The notes under the pieces: generated by a model
Databases searched by the model: none
What the model was told of the DNA's origin: nothing
Seen by the model: the letters and a program-made list of their open reading frames with translations, nothing else
Translations under genes and position numbers: made by a program
DNA from: Planctomycetota bacterium
Lineage (GTDB): Bacteria; Planctomycetota; Phycisphaerae; FEN-1346
Direction of reading: 5' to 3'
Length of the DNA: 7,425 bases
Assembly: GCA_026386995.1 (NCBI GenBank)
Contig: JAPLMO010000061.1
Span: 1 to 7,425 of the forward strand
In this document: positions 1-4,123 of the stretch, in pieces
Layout: each line of letters begins with the position of its first letter
How positions within the stretch are numbered: position 1 is the first letter of the stretch

Positions 1-69
1 GCCGTGAAACCGAGGCCGACGCAGGCCCCAGCGCCCTGATAGCCCCGATAGCGCCGGACTGCTATGTGC

Positions 70-108
70 CGGGTGCCACGGCTGCAAACAGCGCAGCCGT
101 GGCACCCG
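70..108. repeat. Perfect 16-bp inverted repeat (hairpin) downstream of trpG
   Basis: Arms at 70-85 and 93-108 are perfectly complementary around a 7-base loop (AAACAGC). The hairpin lies about 40 bases past the stop codon of the minus-strand trpG-like gene, so it could protect the transcript 3' end or help termination. No T-tract follows it on either strand, so it is not a canonical intrinsic terminator. Its arm GGGTGCCACGGCTG differs by one base from GGGTGGCACGGCTG at 2733-2746, so it is better read as a dispersed palindromic repeat. The rest of 1-150 shows no convincing gene. Confidence 0.8.
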
Positions 109-150
109 ATACCATAATGTGCGATAATTCTGAAGCACTACGCTAAAGCA

Positions 151-720
151 TCAGAGACGCAGAAAATTCTTCAGTATCCGCGGGCCGTCGAGGGTCAGAA
201 AACTTTCCGGGTGAAACTGAACCCCTTCCAGCGGCCAGTGGCGATGGCGGATGCCCATAATCTCGTCTTCATCCGTCCAGGCCGTGACCTCAAAATCGGC
301 GGAGATGGTGCCGCGGCGGATGATGAGGCTGTGGTACCGCGTCGCCTCGAACGGGCTCGTGACGCCTTCAAATAACTTCCTCCCATCGTGATGAATCATG
401 CTGGTTTTTCCATGCATCAGGCGGTCGGCCCGCACGACGTCGGCGCCGAACACGTGGCCGATGCACTGGTGCCCCAGGCACACGCCCAGCAGGGGCACCT
501 TGCCGGCGAAGCGGCGGATGATGTCGTTCGAGACGCCGCCTTCGCGCGGCGTGCATGGCCCGGGCGAAATGATGATGTGCGACGGCCCGAGCGCCTCCAC
601 CTCGTCCGCCGTCACCTTGTCGTTCCTGAAGACACGCAGGTCGACGCCGGCGTCCAGTTCGCCAAGGCGCTGGACGAGGTTGTAGGTGAACGAATCGTAA
701 TTGTCCACGAGGACGATCAT
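151..720 (-). CDS. trpG: TrpG/PabA-type glutamine amidotransferase (anthranilate or aminodeoxychorismate synthase component II)
   Basis: A 189-residue class I glutamine amidotransferase, the usual length for the stand-alone glutaminase subunit. It releases ammonia from glutamine for a TrpE or PabB partner acting on chorismate, in tryptophan or folate synthesis, in the cytoplasm. The N-terminus MIVLVDNYDSFTYNL is diagnostic. The oxyanion region SPGPCTP is at 52-58, the nucleophile Cys81 is in GVCLGHQ, the HGKTS motif is at 103-107, and His170 and Glu172 of the catalytic triad are in VQFHPES. The reading frame is open further upstream, but the start at 720 is favoured because homology begins there and its ATG overlaps the stop of the upstream small gene as ATGA, which suggests translational coupling. 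No trpE, pabB or other trp gene is in the window, so sequence alone cannot separate TrpG from PabA. Such subunits often serve both pathways. Confidence 0.93.
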   Translation of the reverse strand: MIVLVDNYDSFTYNLVQRLGELDAGVDLRVFRNDKVTADEVEALGPSHIIISPGPCTPREGGVSNDIIRRFAGKVPLLGVCLGHQCIGHVFGADVVRADRLMHGKTSMIHHDGRKLFEGVTSPFEATRYHSLIIRRGTISADFEVTAWTDEDEIMGIRHRHWPLEGVQFHPESFLTLDGPRILKNFLRL

Positions 721-929
721 GCCTTGCCTTGCATCACCTTCACGTAGTGCCGCACCGAGCGGTCGTACGTCTTCTCGGCCTCGGGCGGGAAGAAGCAGCC
801 CGGCAACTGGTCGCTCGCCCGGTGGTACGCCACGCACTCGCAGCACACGCCGCGCCGCTCGCACGACATGTACGTGCAGGTGCAGTCGACCACGTTCTTC
901 TTCTGGTTCACGCATTCGCTCGCGCGCAT
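717..929 (-). CDS. Small cysteine-rich protein, resembles DUF6485 family
   Basis: A 70-residue soluble protein with eight cysteines (residues 6, 16, 18, 23, 29, 30, 32, 45). They are arranged as CTC, CERRGVCCEC and PGCFFP, followed by the helix-like stretch AEKTYDRSV. The pattern suggests a metal- or cluster-binding fold. It resembles, from memory, the small uncharacterised DUF6485 proteins, which have no known function. The start at 929 is chosen over 968 because an excellent ribosome-binding site (GGAAAGGAG, 937-945) lies seven bases upstream. The longer version would use a start inside the -10 region of the predicted promoter. It is the first gene of a two-gene operon: its TGA overlaps the ATG of the trpG-like gene by four bases. 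There is no signal peptide or membrane segment. The family assignment is moderately sure; that the gene is real is well supported by its composition and signals. Confidence 0.8.
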   Translation of the reverse strand: MRASECVNQKKNVVDCTCTYMSCERRGVCCECVAYHRASDQLPGCFFPPEAEKTYDRSVRHYVKVMQGKA

Positions 930-963
930 GGCTCGGCTCCTTTCCGCTTCCGTCCGGCCGGTA

Positions 964-992
964 ATCATACGGTCCGCGGGGGTGGCTGTCCA
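964..992 (-). promoter_or_regulatory. Sigma70-like promoter of the cysteine-rich protein/trpG operon
   Basis: On the minus strand, TGGACA (987-992, five of six match to TTGACA) is followed after exactly 17 bases by TATGAT (964-969, five of six match to TATAAT). Transcription would start near 957, leaving a leader of about 28 bases that contains the strong ribosome-binding site before the ATG at 929. Mobile-element copy A ends 19 bases upstream of the -35 box. Confidence 0.6.
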
Positions 993-1003
993 GAATTCAC
1001 GGG

Positions 1004-1088
1004 TCTTTCTTGTAACGGGTCAGTTACGTGCGCCTGCCTCGCCCCTACAAAACCGCGGGCGCACGAAACTGAGGCCTTACTCTTTCTC
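1004..1088. mobile_element. Non-autonomous IS66-like mini-element, copy A (69 bp plus 8-bp target repeats)
   Basis: The element occupies 1012-1080. Its ends, 1012-1034 and 1058-1080, are inverted repeats matching at 19 of 23 positions, beginning GTAA and ending TTAC; the inner part CGTGCGCC/GGCGCACG is perfect. The flanks TCTTTCTT (1004-1011) and TCTTTCTC (1081-1088) match at 7 of 8 bases and read as a target-site duplication. Termini beginning GTAA with 8-bp duplications are the published hallmark of the IS66 family. At 69 bp it holds no gene and could move only with a transposase supplied elsewhere. It is homologous at both ends to copy B at 2697-2836 and lies between the divergent cysteine-rich-protein operon and sixA. 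Confidence 0.7.
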
Positions 1089-1265
1089 TTTGAGCCAGCC
1101 GCTTGAGCCTGCCGCGGAAGCAGCGGGGTATTCCCGACCGCGCAAGTCTGCCCATGCAGGCGGAACATCATAGCACGGGGCCTGCCCGTGTAAAGGCTCG
1201 GCAGTTTCGGCAGTTTCGGGAAAGATGAACTCACGCCCGCGCCCGGACGATATCATAAGGTTGTC
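1089..1265. other. Intergenic stretch upstream of sixA with no recognisable gene
   Basis: This is the rest of the 372-base gap between the divergent cysteine-rich-protein gene and sixA. It contains short direct repeats, a tandem CGGCAGTTT at about 1199-1216 and two TTGAGCC copies near 1089-1110, plus several short GC-rich self-complementary words. Reading frames crossing it lack coding character and known motifs. A TATCAT at 1251-1256 could be a -10 box for sixA, but no acceptable -35 box stands at the right distance. Confidence 0.5.
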
Positions 1266-1288
1266 GCAGGGCCGTGCCGCGGCCCTGC
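1266..1288 (+). promoter_or_regulatory. Hairpin abutting the sixA ribosome-binding site
   Basis: A 9-bp perfect inverted repeat (1266-1274 and 1280-1288, loop TGCCG) ends two bases before the GGAGG at 1291-1295. Formed in the mRNA leader, it would sit directly next to the ribosome-binding site and could affect initiation or mRNA stability. It does not cover the site. Whether it regulates anything is inference. Confidence 0.4.
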
Positions 1289-1301
1289 TGGGAGGAAACC
1301 G

Positions 1302-1763
1302 ATGCGTCTGTATCTCGTGCGTCACGGCCAAGCGCGGTCGAGCGAAGAGGACCCCGAGAAACGTCTCTCGGCCAAGGGCCTGGCCGACGTGGAGAAGGTG
1401 GCCGCATTCCTTCGGCCGCAGGGCGTGGTCGTCCACGCCATCTGGCAGAGCGGCAAGACCCGCGCCGTCGAGACCGCGGAAGTGCTCGCCGAGGCCGTGA
1501 CGGCCCGTCAGGGCGTCGTTCGGTGGCCGGGCCTGGAGCCGAACGACCCTGTGCCGCCCATCCTGAACGACCTTCGGCGGGTCGATGGCGACCTTATGAT
1601 TGTCGGCCACCTGCCGTTTCTCGTGCGGCTGGCGTCGAGGCTCCTGGCGGGCGACGAGTCTGTTCTGCGCCTGAACCTCTGCACTGCCGGCGCCCTGTGC
1701 CTGGGCCGCGACCCCGAGCGGGGCTGGTACCTGGCGTGGTTGGTGACGCCGGAACTGCTTTAG
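1302..1763 (+). CDS. sixA: Phosphohistidine phosphatase SixA-like (histidine phosphatase superfamily)
   Basis: A 153-residue cytoplasmic protein, close to the length of E. coli SixA. Family members dephosphorylate phosphohistidine, for example on histidine-phosphotransfer domains of phosphorelays or on phosphotransferase proteins. The catalytic signature LVRHGQA is at 5-11, with His8 as phospho-acceptor and Arg7 binding phosphate. KTRAVETAEVL at 52-62 supplies the second arginine (Arg54), although the common 'SP' before it is replaced by 'QSG'. VGHLPFL at 101-107 supplies the second catalytic His103. The start is well fixed: GGAGG at 1291-1295 is six bases from the ATG. The gene is monocistronic and converges with the PEP-CTERM gene downstream. 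The target is not revealed, since no kinase or phosphotransfer gene is nearby. The superfamily call is very secure and the SixA subgroup fairly secure. Confidence 0.92.
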   Translation: MRLYLVRHGQARSSEEDPEKRLSAKGLADVEKVAAFLRPQGVVVHAIWQSGKTRAVETAEVLAEAVTARQGVVRWPGLEPNDPVPPILNDLRRVDGDLMIVGHLPFLVRLASRLLAGDESVLRLNLCTAGALCLGRDPERGWYLAWLVTPELL

Positions 1764-1794
1764 GCCCACGCGGTCTTTCATCGAGATGCTTAGC

Positions 1795-1813
1795 CTGCCG
1801 GGGGAACCGGCGG
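1795..1813. terminator. Possible hairpin between two convergent genes
   Basis: CTGCCGG (1795-1801) can pair with CCGGCGG (1807-1813) around GGGAA, with one G-T wobble. It lies between the convergent stops of sixA (1763) and the PEP-CTERM gene (1822), where a bidirectional terminator would be expected. There is no T-tract, so function is uncertain. Confidence 0.3.
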
Positions 1814-1821
1814 ATGACAAC

Positions 1822-2544
1822 TTATCTTCGTTTGCGGCGGGCGAGAAGGCAGGAGGCGGCCCCGAAACCGAGAAGGCCCAGCGTCGCCGGTTCGGGGGCA
1901 TGGATGAGTTGAATTGCGTTGATCGTGGCCGTGGAGCCTGCCTGCGGCGCGGCTGAGATCGCGAGTGTGTCGCCCTGGATGTACGTGAAGCGGACGTAGT
2001 TGCCGCCCGCGCCGGTGTCGCGGACAAATGTGCCGGCGAAATCCGTGGTCGGCACGTCCGTGCCGCGAAGCACCTGCGAGTTGACGCTGAAATCTGTCGT
2101 CCATGCCGTCCCGGCGTTGGAACCGTCGAAATAGACCAGGACGTCGTAGCCGTTGGGAAAGAGCGCGGCCAAGCCCGTGACGGTCAGCGTTGCCGGGTCG
2201 GGACCGAGGTTCGTGATCAGGCCGCGCATCAGGCGCTGGTCGCCGGGGTTGTTCGGGACGGCGGACTGATACGAGCCCGTTCCGCGCCACGTCACGGACA
2301 CGCCGGTGGCGGCGCCGGCACTGTCGAGAAGTGCGGAAAGCGTGCCGGTGCCGTTTGGGGCGTTGTTCCAGAAGGCTTGCGGCTCGACGCCGGCCCATTC
2401 GCCGGGGCCCATCGCCGACCCGGAGAAACTCGTCTTGCCCGCGAAATTAATGCCGACCGAGAGCGCACCGGAAGCAACCGGCGCAGCCACGGCGCAGAAA
2501 AAAACAATGAACCCGATCCGCAGAATGCGGTTGGTCGGTGGCAC
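1822..2544 (-). CDS. PEP-CTERM sorting domain protein, exported (start codon uncertain)
   Basis: About 240 residues from the GTG taken here. An N-terminal signal peptide (NRILRIGFIVFFCAVAAPVASGA, about residues 5-27) is followed by a secreted, glycine- and threonine-rich beta-type domain opening with SVGINFAG and containing EPQAFWNNAPNGTGT and GYDVLVYFDGSN. The tail is a classic sorting signal: PEPATLGLLGFGAA at 217-230, a short hydrophobic segment, then ARRKRR. Such proteins are cut and anchored by an exosortase and commonly go to the outer surface or matrix. I recognise the general layout as common among planctomycete and verrucomicrobial PEP-CTERM proteins, but know no function for the central domain. 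No ATG exists in frame before the signal peptide. GTG at 2544 gives a well-formed signal peptide; TTG at 2556 or a start further upstream is possible. Only a poor ribosome-binding site precedes it. A run of seven A at 2498-2504, inside the signal-peptide codons, makes a sequencing or real frameshift conceivable. Confidence 0.85.
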   Translation of the reverse strand: MPPTNRILRIGFIVFFCAVAAPVASGALSVGINFAGKTSFSGSAMGPGEWAGVEPQAFWNNAPNGTGTLSALLDSAGAATGVSVTWRGTGSYQSAVPNNPGDQRLMRGLITNLGPDPATLTVTGLAALFPNGYDVLVYFDGSNAGTAWTTDFSVNSQVLRGTDVPTTDFAGTFVRDTGAGGNYVRFTYIQGDTLAISAAPQAGSTATINAIQLIHAPEPATLGLLGFGAASCLLARRKRR

Positions 2545-2593
2545 GGCGCGCCCCAAGCGCGACAGGGAAGAGGACTGCTGATTCCCCGGGCTT

Positions 2594-2669
2594 TCGTGTT
2601 CCCGCGACCGGGCCCCCTTGGACCGCCCGCGCGAACACTGACGCAAAGAATATACATCGTGTTCCCGCG
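2594..2669. repeat. Pair of 13-bp direct repeats in the PEP-CTERM leader
   Basis: TCGTGTTCCCGCG occurs exactly at 2594-2606 and 2657-2669, 63 bp apart, which is about six helical turns. A related half-site in inverse orientation (GAACAC, 2633-2638) lies between them. They flank the leader of the minus-strand PEP-CTERM gene and its possible -10 box, so they could be regulator binding sites. The repeats are seen directly; the function is inference. Confidence 0.45.
2649..2654 (-). promoter_or_regulatory. Possible -10 box for the PEP-CTERM gene
   Basis: TATATT on the minus strand stands about 105 bases upstream of the chosen GTG. The best -35 candidates are poor: TTTGCC at an 18-base spacing, or TTGATT at 22 bases. 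If used, the transcript would carry a leader of roughly 100 bases containing one of the 13-bp repeats. Confidence 0.3.
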
Positions 2670-2688
2670 GCGGGCAAATCAAAACTCG

Positions 2689-2844
2689 GCCAGGTTGTAA
2701 CCCGTTCAGTCACAGGCGCCTTTCGTTACCGAGGGTGGCACGGCTGTCCGGCCGTGTTTCTGGCACGGCACCACGGCCGGGCAAGCCGGCCGTGCCACAT
2801 CTGCGGTGGGAGAAGCGCCCGCGACTGAGACCTTACGCCAGATT
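2689..2844. mobile_element. Non-autonomous IS66-like mini-element, copy B (140 bp plus 8-bp target repeats)
   Basis: The element occupies 2697-2836. Its left end, GTAACCCGTTCAGTCACAGG and on to 2720, and the reverse complement of its right end (GTAAGGTCTCAGTCGCGGGC) share GTAA, TCAGTC and GGCGC in register with one gap. The right end matches that of copy A at 18 of 23 positions. The flanks GCCAGGTT (2689-2696) and GCCAGATT (2837-2844) match at 7 of 8 and read as an 8-bp target duplication. The interior differs from copy A and carries a palindrome cluster at 2733-2798. No transposase gene is present. It lies in the divergent control region of the PEP-CTERM gene and the TPR lipoprotein gene. 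Confidence 0.72.
2733..2798. repeat. GTGGCACGGC palindrome cluster inside copy B
   Basis: Outer arms GTGGCACGGC (2735-2744) and GCCGTGCCAC (2789-2798) enclose two local hairpins: CACGGC/GCCGTG (2739-2744 with 2751-2756) and CACGGCCGG/CCGGCCGTG (2772-2780 with 2786-2794). Several alternative pairings are possible. GGGTGGCACGGCTG at 2733-2746 differs by one base from the hairpin arm at 71-84, so both belong to one dispersed palindrome family. Confidence 0.75.
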
Positions 2845-2867
2845 GTACGGCTCGCCCGCGAGAAATT

Positions 2868-2896
2868 TTGACTCTCCGCCGTCCGCCGAGTAGAAT
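2868..2896 (+). promoter_or_regulatory. Near-consensus sigma70 promoter of the TPR lipoprotein gene
   Basis: TTGACT (2868-2873, five of six) and TAGAAT (2891-2896, five of six) are separated by exactly 17 bases. Transcription would start near 2903, giving a leader of about 34 bases with AGGAGGT (2920-2926) before the ATG at 2937. The -35 box is 31 bases beyond the right end of mini-element copy B. Confidence 0.65.
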
Positions 2897-2936
2897 CGCC
2901 GCGCGGCTTCGGCCCGTGGAGGAGGTAAACGATCTT

Positions 2937-3938
2937 ATGAAACGTTTCGCGCTGTCGGCGGTCTTCCTGGTCCTGGCGGTCGGCGGCTGCCGGACCGGGG
3001 AAGCCCTGCGCCATTACGGCACGGGCTATCTTGCCTACGACAAGGGCGACCTCGATGCGGCCATGAGCGAGTTCGAGAAGGCCGTCAAACTCGACGACCG
3101 TCTGGCCGTCGCCCATGCCGCCAGGGGCGACGTCCTACGCCAGCAGGGGAACCTCGATGGGGCCATCGAGCCGTACAAGGCCGCCATCGCGCTGGCGCCG
3201 TCCGAGTTCTCGTACCACTATCGCCTCGGTCGGGTGTTCCAGGCCCTCGACCGCGACACTGAGGCGGCGCAGGTCTATGAGACGACCGTGAACCTGAACC
3301 CCGACTTCGCCACGGCCTGGATCAACATGGGCGTGGTCTACTTCCGGCTCGGCGACCTCGTCAAGGCCCGAGGCGATTGCGAGCGGGCCGTGGAACTCGC
3401 GCCGACGCACGGCTATGCCTGGTCGAACCTCGGCGCGGTCTACGACGCCCTCGGCGATTCTTACCGCGCCATCACGGCCTATCAGAAGAGCATCGAACTG
3501 GACCCCGGACAGGGGCCCGTCCACCTGAACCTCGGAACGGCGTACCTGAGGCAGGGGCGGCTGGACAAGGCCGTCGAGGAATTCAAACTTGCGGCCGGCC
3601 TGGACGCCAAGTCGCCGATCATCCGCAAACGCCTCGCCTACGCTTACGCCAGGCAGAAGAAGTACGGGGCCGCCATCGAGCAACTCCAGGTGGCCGTGAC
3701 GATGGAGCCGAAAGACTGGGACGGCCGCAACAGCCTGGCCGCCATCTACATGATTTATTATCTCCGCCATCCCGACATCGATCGGCTGCGCGTCCAGGCC
3801 CTTGAGGAGTGGCACCAGAGCCTCCAGTTGAATCCGGAGCAGCCGGGCCTTCGCGAACAGTTGGCCCAGTGGTCGAAGCCTCTGCCGCCCGATACGCCGC
3901 CCGTGGGCGATTTTGACCCGAACCCCAAGACGCCGTAA
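2937..3938 (+). CDS. TPR-repeat lipoprotein
   Basis: A 333-residue exported lipoprotein. Residues 1-17 form a signal peptide, with basic residues at 2-3 and a hydrophobic core, ending in VGGC so that Cys18 would be lipidated. From about residue 24 to 300 there are about eight 34-residue tetratricopeptide repeats. Typical signatures are AYDKGDLDAAMSEFEKAVKL (33-52), AWSNLGAVYDALGDSYRAI (161-179) and HLNLGTAYLRQGRLDKAVEE (196-215). The last repeat is degenerate, and a proline-rich tail (PLPPDTPP) ends the protein. TPR domains are scaffolds for protein-protein contacts; the partner is unknown. The start at 2937 is favoured by a strong ribosome-binding site at 2920-2926 and by the signal peptide. 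An in-frame extension to 2868 would begin at the promoter -35 box. The gene has its own promoter and runs in the same direction as gltX, separated from it by a palindromic element. Confidence 0.92.
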   Translation: MKRFALSAVFLVLAVGGCRTGEALRHYGTGYLAYDKGDLDAAMSEFEKAVKLDDRLAVAHAARGDVLRQQGNLDGAIEPYKAAIALAPSEFSYHYRLGRVFQALDRDTEAAQVYETTVNLNPDFATAWINMGVVYFRLGDLVKARGDCERAVELAPTHGYAWSNLGAVYDALGDSYRAITAYQKSIELDPGQGPVHLNLGTAYLRQGRLDKAVEEFKLAAGLDAKSPIIRKRLAYAYARQKKYGAAIEQLQVAVTMEPKDWDGRNSLAAIYMIYYLRHPDIDRLRVQALEEWHQSLQLNPEQPGLREQLAQWSKPLPPDTPPVGDFDPNPKTP

Positions 3939-4081
3939 TATGACAGCGCCGGATTGCGATTTGCGCGGCGGGTCTCCGTACCCGCCGCGCGTAAATGCCG
4001 CATGTCCGCGAAGTTCAGCGGCAGTTGGCGCGGCGGGTACGGAGACCCGCCGCGCAAAACCTTGAAAGTGGCGCTGTCATA
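3939..4081. mobile_element. 143-bp nested palindromic element between the TPR gene and gltX
   Basis: The outer ends are perfect 12-bp inverted repeats, TATGACAGCGCC (3939-3950) and GGCGCTGTCATA (4070-4081). Inside are two 28-bp units, 3963-3990 and 4028-4055. Each is itself a hairpin (GCGCGGCGGGT, 6-base loop, ACCCGCCGCGC), and the two are exact reverse complements of each other. A central pair TGCCGC (3996-4001) and GCGGCA (4018-4023) completes the symmetry. The strand can fold either as one long hairpin or as a multi-arm structure. The ends could be TGACAGCGCC inverted repeats flanked by TA, as in IS630/Tc1-type insertion, but TATA symmetry makes this ambiguous. It starts at the base after the TPR stop codon. 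It holds no credible gene; a reading frame entering gltX from 3995 only traverses it. Confidence 0.75.
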
Positions 4082-4123
4082 CAAAGGCCCCTGCTGAAGA
4101 GTCAGCGCAACGAAAGAGCGTTA

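Noticed and set aside
1..39. Possible C-terminal end of a plus-strand gene entering from the left (AVKPRPTQAPAP then TGA).
   Set aside because: Only twelve codons of low-complexity sequence. Another frame over the same bases is open for longer, so there is no basis for choosing.
965..1234. Minus-strand reading frame of 89 codons upstream of the cysteine-rich protein.
   Set aside because: It spans the mini-element, its flanking repeats and the promoter, has no recognisable motif, and is explained by GC-rich non-coding sequence.
1251..1256. TATCAT as the sixA -10 box.
   Set aside because: The -35 position at 17 bases reads no recognisable box; too weak to annotate as a promoter.
1077..2027. 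Long minus-strand reading frame of 316 codons.
   Set aside because: It runs antisense to sixA and in another frame of the PEP-CTERM gene, both strongly supported, and its translation is arginine- and proline-rich shadow sequence.
3135..3815. Antisense reading frame of 226 codons across the TPR gene.
   Set aside because: Its regular pattern is the mirror of the TPR repeats; no independent start signals or motifs.
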